Assembly (NCBI RefSeq): GCF_016735115.1
Contig: NZ_JAERQJ010000003.1
Span: forward strand, 248,001 to 312,000
DNA from: Aquimarina mytili
GTDB lineage: Bacteria > Bacteroidota > Bacteroidia > Flavobacteriales > Flavobacteriaceae
DNA: 64,000 bases
Direction: 5' to 3'
Made by a program: the position numbers and the translations under genes
Shown: positions 36,404-46,100 of the stretch, one piece after another
Position numbering within the stretch: position 1 is the first letter of the stretch
How the letters are laid out: the number at the start of each line of letters is the position of its first letter
The notes under the pieces: model-generated
Databases searched by the model: none
Told to the model about the DNA's origin: nothing
The model's input: the letters and a program-made list of their open reading frames with translations, nothing else

Positions 36404-38104
36404 TTACACTACTCTAGATGATTGATTTTCAATTTGTTTTATGAAATATGATGGTTTTATACCCGTTCGTTTTAAAAAAGCTTTTGAAAATGATTGAACA
36501 TTATTAAAACCTACTTCTTCCCCTATAGATTTGATAGTGTATTTCCTAAAATTATCATTGTTTTTAATTTGATCAATTGCATAATCAATTCTTAAATCAT
36601 TTAGGTAATTCGCGAAATTTTGTCCTTTATAATGATTAATTACCTTAGATAAATAAGTTGAATTTGTATTAATTTTTTTTGCTAGTTTAGCTAAGGTAAT
36701 ATTATTGTCAATAAATTTCTTTTTTTGTTCAAACGCTTCAACTTTTTCTAAGATTTCTTCAATAACTTCTTCGGGTAAATCAATCGTATTTGTATACTTA
36801 GTTATATTTTTATTTTTAACAGTTGAATTTGGTTCCGAGTCTATTTTTTGCATTAAAAGATCAAATCTTTTCTTATAATAAATTCGTTTTGAATAATTCT
36901 GATACAAAAAATACGCAAATCCCAGAGTAGTAATTATTAAAAGGATAGAAATAATCCAATTATTATTTTGCTGTTTTTTTAGACCATTTAATAATATGTT
37001 TTTTTCATCACGAAGCTTTTTTGTATCATATTTTTGATACATATCTATATTAAGTTTATTGTTTTTTGAATTGGCTATACTATCCAAAAAAATCATTTTT
37101 TCTAACACTCTCAATTGTTCTCGAACATCATTATCCTTTTTATATTTTGTTAATAACATTTCAAAGGCTTCTCTTGTATTAGGAGTATAATTAGTTGAAT
37201 CTATAATATCATTAACTTTTTTAAGGTGCTTTAAGCTAATTTCATGTTCATTTATTTTTTGATAAGCTTTTGCCAAATATAAATTGGTTTCTGCTAGGTT
37301 TAAGCTATGTTCAAGTTGCCACGAAGTTGATAAAATTTTTTCTAAACTATCTATAGCTCTTTGAAAATTATTATTATGATAATCACTAATTCCACTATGT
37401 AATAATAAAGCAGAATAACCATGCTTTTCCTTATTGTTTGAAATTTTTTCTAAACCTTCATCTACATAAATTCTTGATGAATCCGGTTGCTTTTGTTGAT
37501 TATATAAATAAGACAATCCTATTAGTGTTCCGATATATGGTCTAAAAAATTTTCCGTTAGATCCTTTTTCCTTTAAAAAGTCATAGTTTGATTTAAAAAC
37601 TTTCAATGCTTCCTTTTCTTTTCCAATTACCATTTTCAGTTGAGCAATATTAAGTGTAGCCGCTACCAGGTGTATATTATTGTTATTATCTTCCGCATGC
37701 CTCTTAGCTTTTAGATAATACTCAAAAGCTTTATTCAAATTTTTACTGTTTTGTAGTAATACCCCTTTATTTAAATATCCCCTTGATGGATAATTAAAAT
37801 GATTCTCATTTTTAGTTAACTCAATAATACTATCGACATATTTCATTGCTATCTCAGGGGTGCTAATCATAAAATGGAGATGATAACCATCAGCTATTTT
37901 AATTTTATTTCTATCCCTTTTTCCTTTTTCTACAAAGTAGCTTGCATATTTCTTAGCTAAATCAATTTTTTTTTGATTGATGAAATATAGTTCTTGAAGC
38001 TCTTCATAACTTTTATTGTCTAAACTATCCTTATGTTTTTGAATGATTTCAGCTTTAATAAAGAGGCAACTGAAAAGAAAAAAATGACAAATAAAAATAC
38101 GCAT
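36404..38104 (-). CDS. TPR-containing transmembrane AraC-family regulator
   Basis: A 566-residue protein with a signal peptide (MRIFICHFFLFSCLFIKA) and periplasmic TPR-like helical repeats from about 25-370 (SRGYLNKGVLLQNSKNLNKA, AFEYYLKAKRHAE). One membrane helix lies at about 382-402 (WIISILLIITTLGFAYFLY), and a C-terminal AraC HTH spans about 460-560 (TLAKLAKKINTNSTYLSKVI, GFNNVQSFSKAFLKRTGIKP). This architecture is common in Flavobacteriia and senses an unknown periplasmic signal. It ends at the palindrome. Confidence 0.88.
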   Translation of the reverse strand: MRIFICHFFLFSCLFIKAEIIQKHKDSLDNKSYEELQELYFINQKKIDLAKKYASYFVEKGKRDRNKIKIADGYHLHFMISTPEIAMKYVDSIIELTKNENHFNYPSRGYLNKGVLLQNSKNLNKAFEYYLKAKRHAEDNNNNIHLVAATLNIAQLKMVIGKEKEALKVFKSNYDFLKEKGSNGKFFRPYIGTLIGLSYLYNQQKQPDSSRIYVDEGLEKISNNKEKHGYSALLLHSGISDYHNNNFQRAIDSLEKILSTSWQLEHSLNLAETNLYLAKAYQKINEHEISLKHLKKVNDIIDSTNYTPNTREAFEMLLTKYKKDNDVREQLRVLEKMIFLDSIANSKNNKLNIDMYQKYDTKKLRDEKNILLNGLKKQQNNNWIISILLIITTLGFAYFLYQNYSKRIYYKKRFDLLMQKIDSEPNSTVKNKNITKYTNTIDLPEEVIEEILEKVEAFEQKKKFIDNNITLAKLAKKINTNSTYLSKVINHYKGQNFANYLNDLRIDYAIDQIKNNDNFRKYTIKSIGEEVGFNNVQSFSKAFLKRTGIKPSYFIKQIENQSSRVV

Positions 38105-38246
38105 GATTTTAAGTATTTACAAACGATGTAACTTTCATATTTTTGAGGGTGTTACAGACTTAAAAAGTTGTAAATATACAAAACTTAATAGAGTAATAGA
38201 TTTATAAATTTTACATTCAAAATTTATAAATTGAGGGATACTCCCC

Positions 38247-38278
38247 TTGCAAACCTCCTATCCAACTTACTACTTTTG
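38247..38278 (+). promoter_or_regulatory. Bacteroidetes-type promoter of the 38298 gene
   Basis: TTG at 38247-38249 (-33) and TACTTTTG at 38271-38278 (-7, TAnnTTTG) are separated by 21 bp, matching the consensus spacing. The predicted start of transcription lies about 13 bp before the ATG at 38298. Confidence 0.65.
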
Positions 38279-38297
38279 ACCCAACAAAAACAAACAA

Positions 38298-38567
38298 ATG
38301 GAAGCCTACCTACAACACCAAAAGCACCATTACTTTGCAGCTATTTTACAAGCATTGCATTTTAAAATGGATACATTTATATACAATCTTGTTCATCACC
38401 AGTCATACGAAATGATACTTTATCGTTGGATTGTTAAGCTGTATAAAAAACGTAAGACTAGTGATGAAGCCTTACAACTCATTTATAAAGCTAGAAACAT
38501 ATTATTACTTACATCAACAAATGGTTTGTATTGCCATTCGATATACACTCCTAAACCTCAAATGTAA
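38298..38567 (+). CDS. Hypothetical 89-residue protein
   Basis: A small basic, His/Tyr-rich protein (MEAYLQHQKHHYFAAILQAL) with helical character and no signal or membrane helix. No family is recognised. A well-spaced promoter directly upstream supports expression. A second open frame overlaps its 3' half (38431-38658), so the coding assignment is uncertain. Confidence 0.4.
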   Translation: MEAYLQHQKHHYFAAILQALHFKMDTFIYNLVHHQSYEMILYRWIVKLYKKRKTSDEALQLIYKARNILLLTSTNGLYCHSIYTPKPQM

Positions 38568-38677
38568 AATATCAAATCCCAAAAACTATCCACCGACAAC
38601 TACCAACCAAATACGTAAACCTCCCCCCATGATTGTAATCAATATTAAAAATTTGTAAAACATTAAAGGGAAAAACA

Positions 38678-38929
38678 ATGAACATTATTATCAAACAAAT
38701 TGAACTCATACAACGCATCGATCAGTTGATTCGTATGCAAGCTACTGGCACAGCAGACGAATTTGCCTATAGACTGGGGATTTCTAAAACTACATTATAT
38801 CGGGTCATAAATGTGATGAAGCAATTAAATGCTCCAATATCCTATGACCTTAAAGTACAAAGCTTTGTGTATGATAAGGCAGTGGGATTTAGAGTTGGCT
38901 TTTTTGATAAAAAGCAAGCAAGCGCTTAA
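38678..38929 (+). CDS. Small HTH DNA-binding protein
   Basis: An 83-residue protein with one helix-turn-helix (TGTADEFAYRLGISKTTLYR) followed by a small beta-wing (NAPISYDLKVQSFVYDKAVG), as in HTH_11-type regulators. Short proteins of this kind are frequent in Bacteroidota accessory regions near secreted peptide or polymorphic-toxin loci. It lies 370 bp upstream of the YD/RHS pair and may regulate it (inference). Confidence 0.75.
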   Translation: MNIIIKQIELIQRIDQLIRMQATGTADEFAYRLGISKTTLYRVINVMKQLNAPISYDLKVQSFVYDKAVGFRVGFFDKKQASA

Positions 38930-39299
38930 GCAATACATATGTATTAAGGATAGTAATTCTGGAATTTAATTGCTTTTCTTTTAGTACATCTACGAAGCGA
39001 TTACCTATCTATTCTATAAACAATACTAAATTTTAACATTTGACAAACTACCAGTGTCGAAAAATGAAACTGGTATTGTCTAACATTGCACCAGGAAAAC
39101 TAAAAAAACAATAAGAAAACGATGAGGAAAACCGTAACGCAAAAGTTGAAATTTCAAGGATTTGAGTTGTTCAACTATTTTTCTAAACCAGACATCGAAA
39201 AGGGGAAAAATACCCCCGTTGTCATTTAAAAATTAGGGGTACGTTTGCCGCTTTGTTTTTAAAAAATTGAAATCAGTCACTAATCCATAATTACTATAT
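38930..39299 (+). promoter_or_regulatory. Upstream region and promoter of the YD/RHS operon
   Basis: This 370-bp gap has no gene. A hairpin, TACCAGT/ACTGGTA with a 13-nt loop, lies at 39049-39075. A promoter-like pair, TTG at 39219-39221 and TACGTTTG at 39240-39247 (TAnnTTTG, 18-bp spacing), lies 53 bp before the ATG at 39300. Confidence 0.5.
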
Positions 39300-42200
39300 A
39301 TGAAACATCATTTCTTAGGTTATGTATATTTAATACTTAGCTTGTTATGTTTACAAACTACCATCGCCCAATCGGGTTATTACGGGGGCTATGGTACTGC
39401 AATTAAGGCGGCTCCCACGGCTGCCAAAGCTACCAAAGCCAGGGGTGCCAGTGTGGATCTTACCACTGGAACAGTACAACAGTCTGTACCGATCTACACC
39501 ATCAAACAAAATGGAGTGAGTTGGCCAGTAGGGCTGCAATATCGATATACCGGACTCCAGGTGATGGAAGAACCCTCACCCATTGGACTGGGTTGGGGAC
39601 TAATCGCTACCGGGATGATCTCCAGAGAAGTGAGAGGTTTGCCCGATGATCACCCAAAAGGCTACCACGGGTCAGAAGGCTTAAAAACCAGCATCCTGGA
39701 TCCTTATTATCATTTTGATCCTAATAATAGCCCGGGTACCGGGGGTAAGAAGGTAATGAAAGAACATCATGCCTATCTACTGGCCAATGGACTTATCGAT
39801 GGAGAGCCAGATCTGTTTACCGTCAATGCCGGAGCATTGAGTTTCTCATTTAAGATCGGGATCAACGGGCAACCGGTACTCTTATCAAATCATAATGTAG
39901 TGGTTAACTTTGGATGGGATCAGATCGAAGTGATCGATGCCGAAGGGGTGAAATACATCTTTGGAGCCAAAGAGATCTTTGATCCCTACGAGCCGGATTT
40001 AGGAGTTATCCCTATAGCCGAAGGGGACTATTATACCTACCCGCGTAGTTGGTATTTAACGAGTATCCAACCGCCTAATACCACCCAACAGATTACTTTT
40101 GAATATCAAAACCAAACCGACAGGGGGAAGGCTTTTGTACCTAAAATATATTCGTTTAAGTCTTTATCCTCGGAGTTTTTATTTGATCAACCCGAGTCAT
40201 CAAACCGCAGATTTGATCCCTATATCTATCCTCATGTTCGTATGGATATAGATATCACAACCCCAATAGTAACTAAAATCAACTTTGCTGAAGGATCTTT
40301 AGAATTTCATTTAGAATCAGGCACTACAGGACGCTATTATAAGTATAATCGTATTACACTCAAAGATTATAACAATAATATCATTAACAACTATGACTTG
40401 TATACCCAGCGATCAAGACGTTTGCTGACCGAGATCAAAAAGAATGATCAGTTAGAGGTTCGCTTTGGGTATTATGACCAGGATGATCCCCGTGCGATTC
40501 CTGATTATGAATTTGATAAAGAAGAAGCCACCCTTGGGATGGATAGATGGGGGTATTATGCAGACAGACAACTGTTTTCATATGAAACAGACCCTGTGAT
40601 AAGAGATTATCCATATCTTAAAGGAACGATACAAGGCGCCTTACACACCATTACCGGTAAAGGTGGTGGACAAACTAAGATCGAATACGAATTAAATTCA
40701 TATGCTCAAGGATATGGAGGGCTTCGAGTAAAGAGCATCGAAAATTGTGGGGCGGCCACCGGTCCATGTACCCAAAAACAATACGACTATAGTACAGATG
40801 AGTTGGGCTCTAGCGCCCAGATCAATTCTGTGGTTCGTAATGCAAACAGTGCCGATTATGTTGGACCACCTAAACCGATTTATTATACCCAGGTCAGTGA
40901 GCGTGTAGTATCCTCAGATCCCAATGAAGAGCTTCATAACGGGAGAACGGTCTATACCTTTGAAGCTCCTGAGGTATTTGAGAATATCGAGGACTTTAGT
41001 GATTCTGTAGGGCATAATGAGGTTCCAAAAGGTGAAGTTGAAGGGGATATCCGAATTAAATCGATCCGTACCTATAAAGATATTGATGGTACTCCACAAC
41101 CTACCGAACAATTACTTACCGAGCAACGCTATGAGTATATACCAGTGCAGATGGATAGAGATACTTTTGGAAATTCTCTGGACCCTAATTATCCGTACGG
41201 ACTTAAAGTGCGTTCAGGCAAAGGAATCAAACGCGATATGCCGATGAATGAATATTTTCAAAGACGACTTGATGAAGGTTCAATACCCTATCTTGGACTT
41301 CCACTTTTAATGCATGATTTTCGTGAGTATTACCGCAACCGTACTCAAGCAGAGTATCAGGACTATACCGTAGAATTAATTCGTAGAAGTGGAGTGTTAG
41401 AAGGAACTTATTTGCACAAACTTTTAATAGAATATACCAAAGGTGTAGGCACAGCTGCGGCTGATGAAAATAAGCTGTTCACCATACAAAGCTATAAAGA
41501 AACTAACATCCAACCACTACAAAAGCGAGTGATCAGCAGAACCTATTCGGATATCGATCCTAGCCAGTATACCGAAAATACTACAACATATGAGTATGAT
41601 GAGTATCATCAAATGATCGGGCAAACCCAAACCAACTCCAAAGGAGAGACACAAGAATCGAGCTATTACTATCCGTATCATCCCGATATTAATAATACTC
41701 AGTTAATGAGTGCACATCGTATGGCTTCACCCGTTAAAACCGAGACCTTTATCGGGACCAAAAAACAAGCTACCGCTGTAGTGAATTTTAAGACCACTAC
41801 TAATGGATATTATATGCCTTCTATCATACAAGGCGCTAAAGAAGGAGCTCCCTTACAAGATCAAACGATCTATCATAAATACGATGCTAAAGGAAATGCT
41901 TTAGAAGTATCCCAGGGGAAAGGCCCATATACGGTTTATATCTGGGGGTATAACGATTTGTATCCCATCGCTAAGGTTGGTAATGCCACTTATACCGAGG
42001 TAGCAGCATATGTAGCCGACCTTAAAGCCAAATCAAATGCTGATACCGATCGTACACTAGGTTATACTGGAGCCGAAGGTGCGCTGCGACAAGCCCTGGA
42101 TGCCCTTCGTGATACACTACCTAATGCGATAGTGACCACCTATACCTATGATCCGCTTATTGGACTCACCAGTACAACCGATCCAAGAGGGTATACTACC

Positions 42201-43181
42201 TATACTGAGTATGATGGATTGTATCGTTTGCTACATACCCGAGATGAAGAGCATAATATCATTAATAAGTATTATTATAATGATAGTGGGATACAGTATG
42301 ATCCCATCGTAGCGAGTATCATATCTGATAAAAACTGGATGTATACTAGTACCACTTTACCGATTATATCTGAAGTTAGCGGAGGTTCTTCCCGATTTGC
42401 CTACAGCTGGAAGCTGACCAAACCGGGTATGGCGCCAGAATACTTTAGCAGTTCTAATTTTACGCTTCATGCAGGGACTACCCATGGGATGGCCGCCATA
42501 GAACTGACCCTTACCGATACCATTACCGGTAAAACCAAGGTGATCAACAAATCGATTAGTATTTATCCACCGCTTTCGGGATCGGCTGGTCAGATTTCAA
42601 GACCTGCGAATCATGCTATCAATACGACGGCTTCGTTTAATATCACTCCAAGTGGGGGGTCAGGAAGCTATACCTATAGCTGGACCATCAGTGGGCGTGC
42701 GGGGACCTATACCAGCAGCCAAAAATCCTTCGGGCTGTATATGAACTATACCTATTATGGCAATGTAAACATACAATGTGTAGTGCGTGATACCAAGACC
42801 GGAGATACAGAGACGCTAACTACCACCATGAATGTATACGATGGTTTTTGGACGGCTTCTATAAACACCAGGCGTCATAGTTCACCTACGGGAACCAAAA
42901 AACTTGAACTATTAGCCAAAGCAGGCAGTGGTTCTGGTAACTACAGCTATAAATGGTATGTCAACGGAAACTATAAGGGAAGCTCATCGAGTTTGTTTAT
43001 TACCCTAAGATGTAGTGGTCCAAGATCAGAAACCGTAAAATGTATTATCACCGATAATATTACCGGAAAAGCGCCTTATAGTACCCGAACCTTTAGTATA
43101 GGGGACTCAGAATGTAGTAGCTCTGGCGGCGGTGGAGGCGGAGGTGGAATCGGGATTTCACAACCTGATAACAACCAATAA
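39300..43181 (+). CDS. Giant secreted YD-repeat protein, first member of an RHS pair
   Basis: A 1293-residue protein with a signal peptide (ending LQTTIAQ). The N-terminal region (GASVDLTTGTVQQSVPIYTI, PSPIGLGWGL) resembles the SpvB/TcaC-like start of bacterial YD proteins. The middle has degenerate YD repeats (TTYEYDEYHQMIGQTQTNSK, TTDPRGYTTYTEYDGLYRLL). Residues about 1015-1280 form three Ig/PKD-like repeats (GGSGSYTYSWTISG, GSGNYSYKWYVNG), ending in a Gly-rich tail. It is clearly more GC-rich than its surroundings. It precedes the RHS gene by 18 bp and is probably its operon partner, forming or loading a shell. Confidence 0.85.
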   Translation: MKHHFLGYVYLILSLLCLQTTIAQSGYYGGYGTAIKAAPTAAKATKARGASVDLTTGTVQQSVPIYTIKQNGVSWPVGLQYRYTGLQVMEEPSPIGLGWGLIATGMISREVRGLPDDHPKGYHGSEGLKTSILDPYYHFDPNNSPGTGGKKVMKEHHAYLLANGLIDGEPDLFTVNAGALSFSFKIGINGQPVLLSNHNVVVNFGWDQIEVIDAEGVKYIFGAKEIFDPYEPDLGVIPIAEGDYYTYPRSWYLTSIQPPNTTQQITFEYQNQTDRGKAFVPKIYSFKSLSSEFLFDQPESSNRRFDPYIYPHVRMDIDITTPIVTKINFAEGSLEFHLESGTTGRYYKYNRITLKDYNNNIINNYDLYTQRSRRLLTEIKKNDQLEVRFGYYDQDDPRAIPDYEFDKEEATLGMDRWGYYADRQLFSYETDPVIRDYPYLKGTIQGALHTITGKGGGQTKIEYELNSYAQGYGGLRVKSIENCGAATGPCTQKQYDYSTDELGSSAQINSVVRNANSADYVGPPKPIYYTQVSERVVSSDPNEELHNGRTVYTFEAPEVFENIEDFSDSVGHNEVPKGEVEGDIRIKSIRTYKDIDGTPQPTEQLLTEQRYEYIPVQMDRDTFGNSLDPNYPYGLKVRSGKGIKRDMPMNEYFQRRLDEGSIPYLGLPLLMHDFREYYRNRTQAEYQDYTVELIRRSGVLEGTYLHKLLIEYTKGVGTAAADENKLFTIQSYKETNIQPLQKRVISRTYSDIDPSQYTENTTTYEYDEYHQMIGQTQTNSKGETQESSYYYPYHPDINNTQLMSAHRMASPVKTETFIGTKKQATAVVNFKTTTNGYYMPSIIQGAKEGAPLQDQTIYHKYDAKGNALEVSQGKGPYTVYIWGYNDLYPIAKVGNATYTEVAAYVADLKAKSNADTDRTLGYTGAEGALRQALDALRDTLPNAIVTTYTYDPLIGLTSTTDPRGYTTYTEYDGLYRLLHTRDEEHNIINKYYYNDSGIQYDPIVASIISDKNWMYTSTTLPIISEVSGGSSRFAYSWKLTKPGMAPEYFSSSNFTLHAGTTHGMAAIELTLTDTITGKTKVINKSISIYPPLSGSAGQISRPANHAINTTASFNITPSGGSGSYTYSWTISGRAGTYTSSQKSFGLYMNYTYYGNVNIQCVVRDTKTGDTETLTTTMNVYDGFWTASINTRRHSSPTGTKKLELLAKAGSGSGNYSYKWYVNGNYKGSSSSLFITLRCSGPRSETVKCIITDNITGKAPYSTRTFSIGDSECSSSGGGGGGGGIGISQPDNNQ

Positions 43182-43199
43182 CCCCAAACCCACTACAAG

Positions 43200-46100
43200 A
43201 TGAAACAAAGAGATAAAAAACACAGTTTGATGAATACGATATTCAAAACCATAATATATACCATAGGCTTGCTGCTTAGCATAAGCACTACCTACGGCCA
43301 GGGATTAGTCCCGTCTGAAGATCAAAACTATGTCATGGCAGTACAGGCACAAGCGCCTTTTACTACAGCCAATGCCTTAGAGACGGCCCCCGAAGATCAA
43401 AAAATCCAAACCATCACCTATTATGATGGGTTGGGTAGAGCGATACAGCAAAATGCCATCAATGCCTCGACAAATAATAACGATATTATTTCTCATATCG
43501 AGTATGATGGGCTGGGTAGACAGACCAAACAATACCTGCCTTTTGAAGCGACAGGAGTACCAGGGAGTTACAGAGAAGTGAATATCCACCAGGATATTAA
43601 CGCCTATTACCAAAACAAATATCCTGATGATTTTGCAGGAGTAGCGCTAGAAGATGTCAATGCCTATAGCGAGACCATCCTTGAGGCCTCCCCTTTAAAT
43701 CGTGTAGAAGAACAAGCGGCACCGGGAAAGAACTGGAAGTATACCCGTCATAAAGATCCGGTATATGCCAGTTTTCCAACCGATATCAGCTATGTAAAGA
43801 ACTGGAGTGCCTCAGAGGTATTGGATCCGTTTCCGCCGGCATATAGTGCTGTTGATTTGGATAATGTGGTGGCCATAAACATAAACAATGCAGAACTGAA
43901 AGTGATTATATGGGCGAAGCCAGCATTAGGGATCGAGGCATTGTCTACAGGAAAACTTCGAAAAATAGAGGTCTATCCTGAGATCGAATATGCAGATCTG
44001 GGGCAGTTGACCGACATTAACGATATCCCAATCGATTATAGAGCCAGTATCGAGAACAACTATCTGGTGATTACTCCGATAAATGGTACCCCAAGACCAT
44101 TAACGAATGGAGTAAGGATAAGAAGTACCCATGATCTTAGCTATATCCAATACATAAAGGAGTATAATGAATATGTGACTAACGAGCACACCGTAAAATC
44201 TGCCTATGGTCTTAATAAAGCGGCAGAAGTATTACGTTTTGATATCACCATCACCAATGGTATCCCAACGGTAGTACCTAATGGTAGTTATGGGGCAGGA
44301 GAGTTAAGCAAAAGTATCGTTAAAAACGAAAACTGGACTCCTGCTGATGGGCATAACAAAACCGCAGAATCCTTTACCGATAAAAACGGCAAGGTAGTTT
44401 TAACTAGAAGTTATAATAATGGAGCGGCCATAGATACCTACAACGTTTACGACGATTACGGCAACCTTACTTTTGTGATACCCCCAAAGGTCGATACTAC
44501 AGACGGAGTATCGAACACTGAGCTTGCCGAAGTGTGTTATCAATACCGATACGATGAGCGTAACCGTCTTGTTGAAAAGAAAGATCCGGGTAAAGGCTGG
44601 GAGTATATTGTGTATAACGAGCTTGACCAACCGATACTCACCCAGGATGAAATCATGAATGCAAAAGACCAATGGCTCTTTACGAAGTATGACGGATTAG
44701 GTAGAGGGATCTATACCGGGATGTATACCGACACCCGAGATCGACCGGCATTACAACAAGAGGTGAATACCCTAACTACCCTCTGGGAGGGGCGAGACGC
44801 CGCAATCAATATCGGTGGGACTACAGTCTATTATAGCAATACAGCCTTCCCAACTACCAATATCGAGCTGCATAGTATTAGTTATTATGATGATTATAAT
44901 TTTGATATCCCAGCCGAGCTTGCCAATCCAGGGACTGTAGATGGTGAGGCGGTGACTAACCGTACCAAAACCCTGGCTACCGGGAGTAAAGTACGGGTGT
45001 TGGGGACCAACGATTGGACCACTACAATACCTTATTATGATAAAAAAGCACGACCGATCTATGCAGCCAGCAAAAATGAGTATCTTAGTACTCTAGATAT
45101 CGCAGAAACTCAATTAGACTTTGCAGGCAAAGTGATCCAAAGCAAAACCACCCATACCAAAGGCAACAATGCAGCGATTATAATCATCGATAGGTTTACC
45201 TATGATCATATGGGTAGAGTGCTTACCCAAACCCAACAGATCAATGATCAGCCAGTAGAAGTAATTGCCAGTAACGAGTATGACAACCTTGGGCAATTGG
45301 TAGCCAAAAACATTGGAGGTGGCTTACAGCATGTAGATTATAAACACAACATACGCGGCTGGTTAACAGCGATTAATAATGGAGATACCGCTAATGGTGA
45401 TTTGTTTGGGTATAAGATGGAGTATACTACTACCCAAAACCCACTCTATAACGGAAATATAGCCAAGACTTCTTGGAAATCGACTAACGATAACCAAGAG
45501 AGAAGTTATACTTATACCTATGATGCCTTAGATCGATTAACAAGCGCGATTAGTAATGATGGGAAGTATGACCTTACTGGTATTACCTATGATACCATGG
45601 GGAATATCCTAACCCTGGATAGAAAAGGGCACCTAGATACCAATGCTACTACCTTTGGGGAGATGGATAAACTATCTTATACCTATGAGCCTACAGGTCA
45701 TAAACTGCTAAGCGTCTCTGACGTTGGGAATACCACCTTTGGCTTTAAAGATGGTAATACCATAGGCAATGATTATGAGTATGACCAGAATGGTAGTATT
45801 ACTGCAGATAAAAATAAAGGGATTATCGATATACAATATAATCACCTGGATCTACCGGTAGAAATTGTTTTTGATAGCATTATACCCAAAAAGATCAGTT
45901 ATGTTTATGATGCTATGGGTATCAAGGTTAAAAAAATCCTTAATGATAGTGGTATTATTACTACAACAGAATATGCTGCAGCACAGTATAAAAACGGGGA
46001 GCTAGAGTTTATGGGACAACCGGAAGGGTATATTGAACCTTCAAATACTGGGTATCAGTATGTTTATCAGTTCACTGATCATCTTGGAAATATACGACTA

